From the NCBI GenBank assembly GCA_022575985.1, contig JAKSXM010000288.1, forward strand, positions 5,421,501 to 5,485,500: a stretch of DNA of 64,000 bases, written 5' to 3'. The stretch is from Anagrus nilaparvatae (lineage: Eukaryota > Arthropoda > Insecta > Hymenoptera > Mymaridae). Position 1 is the first letter of the stretch; every line of letters begins with the position of its first letter. The notes under the pieces were generated by a model that ran no database searches, was not told where the DNA came from, and saw only the letters and a list, made by a program, of their open reading frames with translations. Shown in pieces: positions 1-12,121 of the stretch. Position numbers and translations under genes: made by a program.

Positions 1-409
1 GACTTTATTTTAATAATTATATGGGAAAAGTTTTTATCAGCTTTTATAATGCATTTTTTATAGTTCTATTAATATTACTTATTTTAATTATTTGATAGAA
101 TAATTTATCGCTCTTCTTTCATAAAAAACTAATCAATTTTTTGAGCTAACATAATAAATTATAATTTTTTAACCTTGACAGTAGTACCTTGATAGCTGGT
201 ACTAAAACGTTATATTCATTCATAAATAATGATTTTTTTCAAATTTTAATGGTAAAAGTTATAAAATAACTCTTAAACAACCTTGAAATGCAAAAACATT
301 AACTTACAGAAAACATTCTAAGTTGTATACACTGAGAAATTTATATAATCGTTACAATGATATTATATTAGTATATTTTTATCCATGGATGGCCACAAAA
401 GTAAAGAAT

Positions 410-512
410 GGCCCAAATCGCAGTTTACCATCCTCGGCTTCGCCTCGGAAGGTAATTTACGAATCGGTAAACTGCGATTTAAACTGTAATTTGGTAAACT
501 GCGATTTGGGGC
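410..512. repeat. Hairpin repeat, 'gcccaaatcgcagtttacc' family, copy 1
   Basis: The segment opens with GCCCAAATCGCAGTTTACC and closes with GGTAAACTGCGATTTGGGG, so it can fold on itself. Between the arms is a 'cctcggcttcgcctcgg' stem. Related copies occur near 7577-8085, 14738-14945 and 32215-32410, all containing a variant of 'ggtaatttacgtgc'. Confidence 0.7.
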
Positions 513-889
513 ATCCTTTTTTAGTGGCCAAGGACAAAAAATAATTTTTCTTGCTCAGTGTCGAGAAAATGCGTTTTTTCGAATAGCGCAGCGGCCAGAA
601 AACACGCACTTTCTGGACACTAACAAGAAAAATCATATTTGTACGACTATATACATAAAATCATCCTGATCACGATTTCGTTATCGATTAACGAACCCTA
701 ATCTAGTCTAATCAAGAAATACCGAATAATTAACTTGTTTCAAAACTTTTGTTGTATTTGAATTTTGCACCGTATGTTGTTTTGATTTTCTCCCGTTAGG
801 TGGAAAGCTATGGCGTTTTCTCTCTCAAGTATCAAAAATAAGTTCTACTAACAATAAATATATAAGGACCGAGGATATAATATACAATA

Positions 890-1096
890 CAGTGGCGGAT
901 ACAGGGGGGGGGTCAAAGGGGTCAATGGACCCCCCCTCAGCGGTCAATTTGACCTTTTTTCAGCTAATTTTACGTTACATAATTAACGAGAAGTACCAAT
1001 TTGACCCCCCCGAAAAATTTCAAGGACCTTTTTAAGCAAAATTTTTGTAATTCGATTCAAATGACCCCCCCAAAAAATTTTCTAGATCCACCTCTG
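890..1096. repeat. Small C/G-tract element nested in the 328-1487 element
   Basis: The left end reads CAGTGGCGGATACAGGGG and the right end is an imperfect reverse complement (..TCTAGATCCACCTCTG). The interior carries several runs of seven or more C with 'aatttgacc'. I could not find a clean target-site duplication, so the boundaries are approximate. Confidence 0.45.
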
Positions 1097-1928
1097 CAAT
1101 AAGACTAATAATTGGCGAGTGCTCGGTATTTCTTAATATATGCGATCAGAGTAGATCAGGGTTCAATAATTGATATATCATCGCGTGCGAAAAAAAAAAT
1201 TAAGTATTTAATAGAACTCAAAATAAGTCATGTAAAATACACAATGAAACTTATTTGCGTTTCATATACCCAAAAAATTAATTTTTTGACCAAAAATCAT
1301 ATCATCCGGAGGATTATTATATGTATAATTATCCCAATGATATTTATATAATTGTCGCGATTATATATAGGACATTATCGTCTGATAATATCATATCATA
1401 TGATGTTACATGTATAATCGTACAATTATATTTATATGTATGATTATATTTATATCATTGGGACAATTATATAATTTTCTCAGTGTAGGTAATGAAATTT
1501 CCTAAATAATTGTCATTTCTGTATTGTACAAAACTGAATAATTCTATTCGATTCAAATTGCAGAATTTATAAATTTGCTTTTGAATTTGACAGAAACATT
1601 TTGCAAATAAAGTTAAAATATTTCTAATTGTCAGTCATTAACTTAAAATACTTTTTGTTCAAAGTTAATTTGTTCCTTATTACAAAAAAATATATATTAC
1701 TACTAATTTTCATACAAGTAATATTTTAAATTGTTTATACGGTTATTTAAGCAATTAACTTTTGAGCAGTAATTTGAAAATAAAAAATATATTTTTTTTT
1801 TAATTTTACTCTTTTTACAAGTCTTTTTATATTTTTATATTGAAAAGTTTTTTTATTCTTTTATTTCATCTAGAGACTTCTTTGGAAAAAATCTCAAAAG
1901 ATATTGTATATTTACAATTTTATAAATA

Positions 1929-2870
1929 CACTGTAAAAAACAACTCCGGTGATTTTACGAAAAAATTGGCAAATTTACGAAAATTCAGTAAATTTTCGAA
2001 AAAGCAATTTTTCGACAAAAATCGGAAATTTACTAATATTTGTAAATTTGCGAAAAAATAGTAAATTAACGATTTATTTTTTCGTAAATTTTCGACAAAA
2101 TCGTAAATTTACAACTATGTCGTAATTTTACGATTTTTGTAGAAAAATTGCAAATTTTAATTTGAAAATTTGCGACAAACAGTTGTGAAATTACAAGCCA
2201 TATTTTTTGTACCTAAAAACGCATAGCAAACCATTTAGAGTCATAAAATAATGTTTTTTTATTTTACACCATGAGAAATGATGAATACTTTTTTTTTCGC
2301 GAAAACAAGCGATTTTAGCCCTGTTTTGCGGCCAAAACGTGCCACTTTGACGTAAGTCTTTGTTATTCGTAAAATATTATGTTTTTTTTTCCTGCTAATT
2401 AGTACCCGGGGGTTTTCGAGGTTGCTCATTTCAAATATGAACTCAAAAAAATCATAAAAATTCATCTAGGGGTGGAAAATTGGGGTGAAAAACGGTGAAA
2501 AATCGATTATTATAAAAAACTTTATTTTTACTTGAAAAACTATATCGGGGGGTTTTCGAGGTTGCTGATTTCAAATATGACCTCCAAAAAATACTAAAAT
2601 TTCATTTAGGGGTGGAAAATTGGGATGAAAAGAGGTGAAAAACCGATTTTTATATAACACTTTATTTTTACTTGAAAAACTATACCGGGGGGTTTTCGAG
2701 GTTGCTGATTTCAAATATGAACTCCGAAAAATGCTAAAATTTAATCTAGGGGCGGACAACTGGGGTGAAAAGGGGTGAAAACCCGATTTTTATAAAACAC
2801 TTTATTTTTACTTGAAAAAATATATCAGGGGGTTTTCGAGGTTGCTGATTTCAAATAATAACGCAAATGA
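1929..2870. repeat. Left arm of the 11.3-kb inverted repeat
   Basis: It begins CACTGTAAAAAAC and is rich in 'gtaaatttacga' motifs for 300 bp. A conserved unique block follows ('gccactttgacgtaagtctt'), and then four direct repeats of about 140 bp. It pairs with 11430-13189. Confidence 0.75.
2405..2860. repeat. Tandem array, about 140-bp unit, left arm
   Basis: There are four successive units, each with GGGGTTTTCGAGGTTGCTG, 'atttcaaatatga', 'ctaggggtggaaaa' and 'tttatttttacttgaaaaac'. Unit starts lie about 140 bp apart (near 2408, 2549, 2690 and 2828). Open frames here on the minus strand are by-products of the array. Confidence 0.8.
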
Positions 2871-4290
2871 AAAAATTAATTCACAATAAATAGACAGCTT
2901 TCTTAGTAATAATGGATAGATTAGAAATAAAGCATTTGAGCAAAATTGTTTTTTCCAATCCCTATTTAGTTGACTTTTCACCTCAAGATTATATATTTTT
3001 TATTTTCATATTTGAAATCAGCACCCTTGTGATGGAGTCTTATTTAAACTCATCAATTCTCATTAAATCTTTTTTGAGTATTCTAGAAATTAATAGTTTA
3101 AGTGAGATTTAAATTAGAACTTTATTTTTTTTTTTTAAGGAATTTTTAGAAAAGATAAGTTTTAATCAGAATTAAATTAGAAATGGTTTTAATGAGAAAT
3201 TTCCAATAAAAAATGATAAGATTTAATCAGAATTAACAAGACGTTTCTAGAATAATTTGTTTACTAGATTTTAAAAGAAATATCTCATTTGAAGAAAAAA
3301 AATCGTAAATAAGATTTTACTTGTTTTAAACAATTATATCAAACTAATTTCATTTTCAGAATTTAATAGAAATTTCTGCTTATTTTTATGAGATCTAATA
3401 AGAAATTTCAAATAATCCTTAAAAATTTTTTTATCAGAAATTTCGTGGACAAAACGCAACGTATTTCTATTTTGTAAACTAGAAGTTTCTAATTTTACTT
3501 TTTTTACTAGAAAACATGAGAAATATCAAATATGAAATATATTATTGATTTCAAAGATTTAATTCGATTAATGTAGAATTATCTAATATCTTTTACAAAT
3601 ACAATAATATGAGCTTCAAAGAGAATTTTCTACTATTTATAAAATAAATTATGTAATTCGGATAAATTATTTTTTTTAGGAATAAGTTTTTAAATTGGAA
3701 TTTATTAGAAATTTCTGATTACGCAGTGAATTAAAAATTAATGGAAGAATCATCCTAAAACTAATCCTAAGAAAATAAATTTTTTGTACAAGTATGAATT
3801 ATTTCAATAGCAGGATTAGATTTTGTTGGTCAAGCGCTCATGGTCTTAAAATATTTTTACAAGCTCAATTATTGCGTTTAGTGGTAAGGATATCTTTTAA
3901 CCATTATGGTATTCGCACGCTTAGCAACTAAGTACAATAACGACCAGTGGAGGCTGGGATATCGATAAATGAGAGCTTATGATCATTATAGAAAATGCAG
4001 CTGACCATCGTATGCACGCTGAACTCGAAAATGCGAACATACTCGAATTATCATCTTTAAATTTTTAAAGTAACGCCATGTTGCAATTTCATTTACAGCA
4101 ATAATTCAACGATGCAAAGGCTGCATTTTCCTCGATAAACCCCAACAAAAATCTAAACCGGCTATACTAATTATGCAATATACTTTATTCAAAAGGAGTT
4201 CATATTTTGGCGTAGATAAGATTTAATAATTTATTGTATAAATAATGCATCAGAATTAGATAATGCTAAAAATTACATTAGCAACAGATT
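2871..4290. other. Gene-free AT-rich stretch
   Basis: It holds many copies of the short words 'agaaatttc' and 'atttctaatt', which recur in the mirror position at 10440-11180. Part of the block 'gtggacaaaacgcaac' occurs here (near 3447) and again near 11105 in the same orientation. I see no gene. Confidence 0.6.
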
Positions 4291-4379
4291 TTTTTTTGAT
4301 TTAAACTTTTATGGCGAAAAGTAATAACTCGATTTTGGTACTACCCCTAAAAGGGGTGTTTTTGCTCTTTTTGTAATTT

Positions 4380-5175
4380 CAGCATGCCGTTTAGGTCCAT
4401 TCAGGTTTCTGGGTCCCTGATCACTAAAAATTTGTTACTTTTTATGAAAAATTAATACTTAATCCTAAACTTATCTGAAAAATATAAGGGTGAAATATTG
4501 AATATTTATGAAAAAGGAGTCGAAATTATTCATTAGCGAAAAACCTATATGAGCATATCCTGGATGCTCAAAGTGCGAAAATAGCAAAAACACCTCTTTT
4601 TGGGGTAGTTTCAGCTATTTTAAGGGTGAAATATTGAATATGTATGAAAAAGGAGTCGACATTCTTGACTAGCGACCCAAAAAACCTATATGGGCATATC
4701 CTGGATGCTCAAAGTGCGAAAATAGCAAAAACACCCCTGTTTGGGGTAGTTTCAGCTATTTTAAGGGTGAAATATTGAATATGTATGAAAAAGGAGTTGA
4801 CATTCTTGACTAGCGACCCAAAAAACCTATATGGGCATATCCTGGATGCTCAAAGTGCGAAAATAGCAAAAACACCCCTGTTTGGGGTAGTTTTAGCTAT
4901 TTTAAGGGTGAAATATTGAATATGTATGAAAAAGGAGTCGACATTCTTGACTAGCGACCCAAAAAACCAGTATGGGGTAAATGTGAGAGCTCAAAGTGCG
5001 TATATGTAAAAAAACCACTTTTTGGGGGTAGTTTTTGCAAATTTAAGGGTGAAGCCCCCATTTCTCTGCGAAATGACCTCGATTTTCATGTTCAGCGATC
5101 CTACAATACCTACATTAGAGCAAATCTCGTGTTCGCCAGTAAAAGTACAACCAAACCCGTAATTTGACTGGAGTA
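4380..5175. repeat. Half of a 'gcgacccaaaaaacc' foldback element with tandem units
   Basis: Units start with 'aagggtgaaatattgaat' at about 4491, 4621, 4764 and 4907, roughly 130-143 bp apart. Each carries 'gactagcgacccaaaaaacc' and 'aaagtgcgaaaatagc'. The right end ('aatttgactggagtatta') matches both ends of the complete foldback at 42747-43722, so this looks like one arm of the same family. Confidence 0.7.
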
Positions 5176-5179
5176 TTAA

Positions 5180-6438
5180 TACAAATATGGAATGTACACC
5201 GTGATTTAAAAAGACAAGAAAATTATGACGGTCACCCTATTTTATTTTAATGTTTAACTGACACTTTTTAAAAATCTATGCAAACTTGTTTTCAAAATTT
5301 AGATTTAAGTATAATGAAATTGGCATTGTAATTTATTGGGTTTAGTGCAATGGTTGTATTCTTTAAAAGCATTTAGAAAAAGGTGCAGAATTTAATTTGT
5401 GTTTGTATGTTTGTGATGTTTATAATTATAAATGAATATTAAAATTTGTAAACAATTTAGGCGCGTATAATTCAAGAAAAAAAAAAAATTGAACATATAT
5501 CAATTATTGTAACAGCAAAGTTTAACTATAAAAAAGAATTTTTGATCTAATCTACTTAAGGAGGCTCTTCAGTGTACTCGCTAGTCATTGGAGAAGCTAT
5601 TAAAAATTTTTGTTGATATTGTAAATTTATATGAAATATGAATATGAAAAATCATTTTTTAATTTTATTAATTATTTAATGTTAATAAAATAACAAATAT
5701 TCTCTTTATTTACTAATTACCGATAACAAAAAGTTTACGTAGTATATAAACAACTGAAGCGCGCTCAGTGTAAAATTTAATTTATTATTTGGAGTACAGA
5801 TATTAGAATTTATATTTACCGTATTTTAAAGCATTGTATGACTTTTATTATTTATCAAATAAATATAAGATTTATCCTTTACAAGTAATTATAAGCTTTT
5901 TTATTTTTAAAATAAAATTAAATAAATAATATCAATAAATACATAATATTTACAAATAAACGCGTGCCCCTGTATAATATACTATCCATGTACTATCATG
6001 GCTGCTTTCTCTTTAAAACCTTGTTTACTAATTTTTGGAGTTTAATTGCTCAAAATAACACACGGCTACCTAATATGAGATAGTAAGCAATAGATTCCTT
6101 GGACTTTAAACTTTATAACTAATCTACACAGAGATTGGAAAAATTTGATTTGACAGAATAAATAGCAACTTCCGGAGTTGTTTCATAAGGAGTCGTGTTA
6201 AAATGTTGGAACTTTTTTTACAAATATTTCAAAATTTTTCACGGCTATCGCTAAAATGTCCTATACCATTCGATTCGGGAGATTTTATCCTTTAAAATGA
6301 TATATCTCATTATTTAAAACTTCCGACTGAAGAACGTCCTTAAAATGGCAGTTATATCCTATAGTCAACTTTGTGTAACTTTTAGCTGATAAATTAGGCT
6401 TAAAAAATTAGAAATATAAATAACTTAAATTTATTTGA
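5180..6438. other. Gene-free AT-rich stretch
   Basis: This is low-complexity AT-rich DNA with no supported reading frame, RNA gene or clear repeat. Confidence 0.5.
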
Positions 6439-6553
6439 ATCCCGAACGAACAAGTCGGGCGGATTGCCACCATAAGTCACGCGGCCCGTCGGCGGCACTC
6501 CGACGGGCCGCGTGACTTATGGTGGCAATCCGCCCGACTTGTTCGTTCGGGAT
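6439..6553. repeat. Perfect 54-bp inverted repeat (GC-rich hairpin, 7-nt loop)
   Basis: Arms 6439-6492 and 6500-6553 are exact reverse complements with no mismatch over 54 bp. They are separated by the loop CGGCACT. The arm runs from ATCCCGAACGAACAAG to CGCGGCCCGTCGG and is strikingly GC-rich against an AT-rich surround. No obvious target duplication flanks it. It could be a tiny foldback element, the footprint of a larger one, or a structured RNA. Confidence 0.9.
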
Positions 6554-7576
6554 CTTATTGTTTTAATTATCAATACAACAAATGAAAATTAATAATTTCT
6601 AATTTTTTATTTCTAATCTCCTCTTATCTAGGTAAAAGGGACTAATGCTTATGAAACAATTATTTAGTGTCTTAATTTTAAATAGGTTGTAATTTAATTT
6701 AATAAAGATAAAAAACTAATTTTTTATAATTTAAAACTCATGCAGGTTCACTATAAAACTTATTTAACAATGTTCACTAAAACTTCAAAAGTATACATAC
6801 TAAAAACTAATGTTATTAAAAAAAATTATTTTTCACTGTACACGTGTACACTATTTTACATTTAATCTTTTATTACTTTTTAATCACGTAGTACTTCTGC
6901 AAAAAGAGCAAATTCAAAACTCAAATCGTACGCAAATTTAAACTTCCGTGTAGGTATATATTTATCAAGTAAATATTAATATTTTTTATTAAATACGCAG
7001 TTTACAAATTATTTTATGAAAAAAATTTATTTTAAAATAGTAAATTGAAATACTTAATAAATAAATATGTTATAAATAAATAAATTATAAATGAAAGAAT
7101 AATTTTAAATTTGTGTTTTTATTTCCAACCTTAGTACACGTGTTTTGTAAAAAAATATGGCGCGGCGTTCCTGCTGCTAAAACTGCGTACAATAAATTTC
7201 TTCATAATTATTCGAAATTTCACACGTATGCCTCATATTCGGAAAGTACCAATAAATTATTTAGGCTTTGAAATTTTGACACATAGCACTATTTATTTAA
7301 ATAAAAATAAAAAAATTTTCATAAAGCACTAGTTTTATTTTACGTTTCACTCACGAAGTGTGCATTTAAGGCGCAAATTCACCGTCCATCAGAAAATTGT
7401 GTTGTGTACATTGGATTGCGCCTGCGGTTTTTTTTTAATGGTGTTCTGTAGGGAGCAACCTGATGCAGACTGCGTTAAAGGAAGCAATGGGCTACTGAGC
7501 TCCGTAATGCGCCGACGCGAGTTATCCCCTCCATAAAACAGTATGCGCAGTTCACTTACGCGAAACAGTGTGTCCA
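6554..7576. other. Gene-free AT-rich stretch
   Basis: No supported gene. Between about 7130 and 7560 the sequence is less AT-rich and contains reading frames on both strands that lack any recognisable protein character. Confidence 0.5.
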
Positions 7577-8085
7577 GAGAATTAAAAAATGTCCCAATTC
7601 GCACGTAAATTACCTTTTCATTACACGCTGCAAAAAAGGTCTACTTTCTTACTTTCGGGCGATCTTTTTTCGCTTTTAATGAAAAACTATGTGTTGAACA
7701 CGGGAAAAAATGTAGGAAATTTTACTTTCAATGCTGTCTGCACTCGTTCGCTACGCTCACTCGTTCATACAACTGCATTGAAAGCCAAATCCTACTTTTT
7801 TTCCCTTGTTGAACAAATAGATATTTGAGGCGAAGGCGAAGAATATACTGCAATTTGGGTCATTATTTATTTATGGACAATGGTCGTATACGATTATTCT
7901 TCGTCAGTGGCGAAAAAGAAACACATCTTTTATTATTTCCCAGCCACTGGGAAATACGCGTTTTCTCGTCAACGGCTCAGAAAAATCATACGACCCTGGG
8001 CCATTAAAAAATAATTCCTGAAATCGAAGTTTACAATACTCGGTTTCGCCTCGACCGGTAATTTACGTGCGATTTTGGTCATGGG
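7577..8085. repeat. Composite hairpin repeat, 'cgtaaattacc' family, copy 2
   Basis: It contains 'cacgtaaattacc' at the left and 'ggtaatttacgtgc' at the right. Inside is a hairpin whose arms are 'gttgaacacgggaaaaaa' and its near complement before 'cttgttgaac', around a GC-richer centre 'ctcgttcgctacgctcactc'. The right half ('cagtggcgaaaaag', 'ggaaatacgcgttttctcg') is shared with 14738-14945 and 32215-32410. Short frames here are incidental. Confidence 0.6.
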
Positions 8086-8159
8086 TCGCAATATAGTATG
8101 TACTATTTGCTTTTTAAAGTAATTTCTATCTATCTATCTGTAATTTAAAGTAAAAATAC

Positions 8160-8400
8160 GTAGGGCGGTTGCATTATGTTTCTGACCACAACCAGATTTG
8201 GTCTAGTATAGGTTTTTTGGGTCGCTGATTTTCATAATCATCAGGGTCTTTTCTGTGAGAAATTGTGGCTTCGACCTTCAATTATCCAAAACTGCCCCTA
8301 AAAATGGCGTTTTCTAATTTTAAATAGCTACATTTATTCTAGCCCTTTAAAATTTGGCATATGGGAGTTTTTTGGGTTGCTGATCACGATAAAATGGATA
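8160..8400. repeat. Fragment of the 'ttttttgggtcgctga' foldback family
   Basis: 'ctagtataggttttttgggt' and 'ctgcccctaaaaatgg' match the outer part of the complete element at 42747-43722. Only one arm remains. Confidence 0.6.
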
Positions 8401-8598
8401 AATAGCAATATTTGTTTATCGGTGGCAAATATTGAATAATATTACTTACGTTTTTTTTCTTGTAAATTTACTTGCAAATTAAAAAGAATTTTTCATTTTT
8501 ATTAAAAATTATTTACTTAAATAAAATTTTGTTTATAAAAATTATTTACATAACACCTTTTTTATAAAAGTTTTTTAAAATGATGCACATATTTAAAA

Positions 8599-9489
8599 CA
8601 GTGTTGGGAAATACGGGTGATTTTCACGCGCCGTATATACTGAAAAAATTATATAAACCCGTATACTTATATACGGGTAAAGTGAATAAGGGTCCATACA
8701 AATTCTTCAGTATATACGGATTCCCGAAATACGGGATCCATAGATTGTTAACCATATATACGGATAGGATCATACTGGACCCGTATACTTCTGATCCGTA
8801 TATACGGATAAATAATATACGGTCCCTTATACCATTGATCCGTATATATGGGTCATAATTTTTTTTAGCCGTTTGTACGGATACCTAAAATACGGGTTCC
8901 GTATATTGTTAACCATATACTATATCCGTATACTATACCCGTACACCTTTCGTCCGTATATACGGGTGAATGATATACGCTTCCGTTTTCATTTTCGTCC
9001 ATATTATTAATGTATAAATACTTTTCTTAATAAAATCGGGTGATTAAATATTTTACCCGTGTATACGGGTATCTAAAATACGGCTTCCATAAAGTGAAAA
9101 CCGTATATACGGCTAATATTATATGGTTACCGTATTTAAATTAACCGTGTATACGGGTAAATGATATACGGTCTCGTATACGACTCATCCATTTATACGG
9201 TTTGTTAAAAATTTGACCCGTATATACGGGAATCTAAAATACGGCTCTCATAAAGTGAAAACCGTATATACGGCTAATATTATATGGTTACCGTATTTAA
9301 AGTAACCGTGTATACGGATTAATCATATACGGTCCCGTATACGACTCATCCGTTTGTACGGTTGATTAAAGTTTTGACCCGTATATAAGGTTATTATATA
9401 TAGGAACTTATATACGGCAAAAAATCAAAATCTGAAATTCTCATTTCCGTAGATACGGATATGATGCGCGCCCCGTATTCTCAACCCTG
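8599..9489. mobile_element. hAT-type MITE with 8-bp target duplication, full of CCGTATATACGG palindromes
   Basis: The ends are CAGTGTTGGGAAATACGGG and, on the reverse strand, CAGGGTTGAGAATACGGGG. ATTTAAAA flanks the element exactly on both sides (8591-8598 and 9490-9497), and an 8-bp duplication with a CAG start is the hAT-superfamily hallmark. The 891-bp interior has no transposase. It is built from many copies of the self-complementary word CCGTATATACGG and variants, including two imperfect direct repeats of about 160 bp (near 9055-9215 and 9220-9380). The apparent reading frame at 8580-8858 is an artefact of these repeats. Confidence 0.85.
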
Positions 9490-9584
9490 ATTTAAAATGA
9501 TCCTCTTTCCTCCTGGTTGAAAACTTTTCTTAAACTTAAAAAATGAAAAATTCATTTTATAATTTATAAGCATATTCACAATTT

Positions 9585-9665
9585 AACCCCTCCCCCCCCC
9601 CCCTTAAATAGAACAAATTTGAACCAACCCCCTAAAAACATCACTTTTTCACCCCCCCCCCCCCT
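9585..9665. repeat. Poly-C tracts
   Basis: Two runs of about 14 and 11 C occur within 'cccttaaatagaacaaattt' context. They are related to the poly-C minisatellite at 40355-40490. Confidence 0.7.
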
Positions 9666-9741
9666 GCAGAGCAAAACTTTTTCAAATACCCCAATCCAAT
9701 GAACATGTCCATGTTAATAGTTCATTCGCTTCCTCAAAATT

Positions 9742-9916
9742 GTATTGAGTCCGACCCTTCCCCACTCTAAAGAAATTTTTATCGTTCTCTCATTGGCAGA
9801 TTTAAATCCCGGACCTAAAGTTACAGAAATTTCCGTTAACAGCGCTAATTTTTAACTTCTGTCATTGGTGCCGGACCTAAATTTAAACAAGGAGTGGGGA
9901 AGGGTCAGACTCAATA
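9742..9916. repeat. Short inverted-repeat element (about 175 bp)
   Basis: The left end TATTGAGTCCGACCCTTCCC pairs with right-end AGGGTCAGACTCAATA plus adjacent bases. An inner pair of 'cattgg...ccggacctaaa' segments runs in direct orientation. It has no coding content. Confidence 0.65.
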
Positions 9917-9956
9917 ATATCTCACATAATCTAATAATTGTTTACTATTTCTTTTT

Positions 9957-10052
9957 GTTTCTCACATCTTCTCATATCTTCTCATATCTTCTAATATCTT
10001 CTAGTATCTTCAAATATCTTCTAATATCTTCTAATATCTTCTCATTTAATAA
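9957..10052. repeat. Tandem repeat, 10-bp unit TATCTTCTAA
   Basis: About nine successive units of the form TATCTTCTMA lie head to tail with single-base variants. The reading frame 9865-10062 runs through it and is not considered real. Confidence 0.85.
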
Positions 10053-10054
10053 TA

Positions 10055-11150
10055 ATTTTTAATGAGAATTTTCTATACATTACTATGAATATTAAGTTAA
10101 AATATGCAGTTTATAACGATATAGTATAGATGGCGTGTCAAATTTTTCTCACAAGTGCTAAAATAACAGTTTCTTATGTATATAAGGAGGCTCTGAATAA
10201 TGCAAAAGCATTAATTGTATTGCGTGCGTGCGAGCGTATATATATAAATATATATAGATTTAAGTATTATTAGGCTATAAAGGTTAGGTTAAGTTAAATA
10301 GGTATATACATGTAAATTAAGTTTATAACATAAATGTAATAATATTGTAAAAACTTCTATGTAAATGTGAACAAATTGAGAGCTAGACAAGAAAAAAAAA
10401 GAGCGAGTTACATTACAGATTATTTATATTACATATTATTCTTACATCTTTTTTTTTTAAATTTGTTTAATTAGAAATTTCTAATTTGAAATTCAAAAAA
10501 AAATCAGATGTTTCTAAAAATTTCTTTTCGATTCTGACATAAAATTCATTTTTTTTTTGGTGATAATATGATTGAAATTTCTTATTTCTAAGGTACTAAT
10601 TATGTTAGAAAATTCTCCTATTCTCTTATTAAAAAATCGCTCTATAAAAAGTATACATTAAGCAAGGAAAACTAGATATTTATTCGAAATTCTAATAAGA
10701 TCTGGATATATTTTTTTAAAATTAACACAGAGTTTTCTTATTTATTCTAATATATAATTTCTTGTATTTTTTTAGAAAATTCTAATAGATTCTGAACTAA
10801 CAAATAATTGAAATAAATTACTATATCTAATAATATCTAAAGAAAGGTTATTAGAAATTAAAAATTGAAATTTCTAATTAGTTCTAAATATAAAGACCAA
10901 AAAAAAGAGCAGAAATATCTAATTTATAAATTAGGTTTCCTATAAAAAAGGTTGGATTTGAAAAATCTATTAAAATCTAATTAGTTCTTATGGAATACCC
11001 TTATTAGATTTTAATAGAAAATTCTGATTCTTACCATTTCTTATTTAAACTTATCAAAACTTTTTTTCTTTCAAATGAGAAATCATAAGAAATAATAAGA
11101 TATATCGTGGACAAAACGCAACTGAAATCTGATTAAATCTCATTATTAAA
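10055..11150. other. Gene-free AT-rich stretch
   Basis: Dominated by 'agaaatttctaat' type words, mirroring 2900-3760 on the other side of the large inverted repeat. No gene is seen. Confidence 0.5.
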
Positions 11151-11429
11151 AAGATTTAATGTGAATTGATAAGTTTAAATAAGACTCCATCACAAGGGCA
11201 GTCTCAAAAAATCCCTAATACAGTTTTTGGACTAGGAATGAAGATATTTATCAAATGTGATTTTTTAACCTTTTTTCAAGTTCAATTTTGTTCAAATCAG
11301 AGGCCTTCAAACTCCCCTGGTATAATTTTGGTGTAGATATAAAGGGTTTTGTAAAATGTGATTTTCACCGTTTTTCATTCCAATTTTCTACCCCTAAATA
11401 AAGTTATATCATTTTTTGGAGTAAATATT

Positions 11430-12020
11430 TCAAATCAGCAACCTCGAAAACCCCCTGATACTGTTTTTCAAGTAAAAATAAAGTGTTATATAAAAATGGA
11501 TTTTTCACCCCTTTTTACCCTAATTTTCCACCCCTAAATGAAAATTTACTATTTTTTGCAGGTCACATTTGAAATCAGCAACCTCGAAAACCCCCTGATA
11601 TATTTTTTCAAGTAAAAATAAAGTGTTTTATAAAAATCGGGTTTTCACCTCTTTTCACCCCAGTTTTTCACCCCTGGATGAAATTTTAGCATTTTTCGGA
11701 CTTCATATTTGAAATCAGCAACCTCGAAAACCCCCCGGTATAGTTTTTCAAGTAAAAATAAAGCCTTTTATAAAAATCGGTTTTTCACCTCTTTTCATCC
11801 CAATTTTCCACCCCTAAATGAAATTTTAGTATTTTTTGGAGGTCATATTTGAAATCAGCAACCTCGAAAACCCCCCGATATAGTTTTTCAAGTAAAAATA
11901 AAGTTTTTTATAATAATCGATTTTTCACCGTTTTTCACCCCAATTTTCCACCCCTAGATGAATTTTTATGATTTTTTTGAGTTCATATTTGAAATTAGCA
12001 ACCTCGAAAACCCCCGGGTA
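11430..12020. repeat. Tandem array, about 140-bp unit, right arm
   Basis: 'cagcaacctcgaaaaccccc' recurs near 11438, 11578, 11718, 11858 and 11998, an exact 140-bp spacing. A diverged unit precedes them near 11296. The array mirrors the one at 2405-2860, with one or more extra units. Confidence 0.8.
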
Positions 12021-12121
12021 CTAATTAGCAGGAAAAAAAAACATAATATTTTACGAATAACAAAGACTTACGTCAAAGTGGCACGTTTTGGCCGCAAAAC
12101 AGGGCTAAAATCGCTTGTTTT

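Larger units (their letters stand above)
328..1487. mobile_element. Non-autonomous element with terminal inverted repeats (about 1.16 kb)
   Basis: The left end reads TACACTGAGAAA followed by an ATATAAT-rich stretch with 'cgttacaatgat'. The right end is its reverse complement, with 'atcattgggacaatta' then TTTCTCAGTGTA. The ends match over roughly 40 bp with a few mismatches. No open reading frame of meaningful length lies inside, so it would depend on a transposase from elsewhere. The interior holds a copy of the 'cgcagtttacc' hairpin repeat and a second small element. A second inverted repeat occupies the right 180 bp. The family is not identified. Confidence 0.6.

Noticed and set aside
2259..2759. 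Minus-strand frames in the left arm
   Set aside because: They run through the 140-bp tandem units and recur with each unit.
2405..5040. CRISPR-like regular repeats
   Set aside because: Units of 140-143 bp with no spacer pattern in a spliced eukaryotic genome; they are tandem repeats within foldback elements.
7389..8007. Several overlapping frames on both strands
   Set aside because: They fall in a GC-richer hairpin repeat present elsewhere in the window; no splice context or recognisable domain.
8580..8858. 92-codon reading frame with Tyr/Gly/Pro-rich peptide
   Set aside because: It is generated by the CCGTATATACGG repeats of the hAT MITE and starts outside the element; no protein character otherwise.
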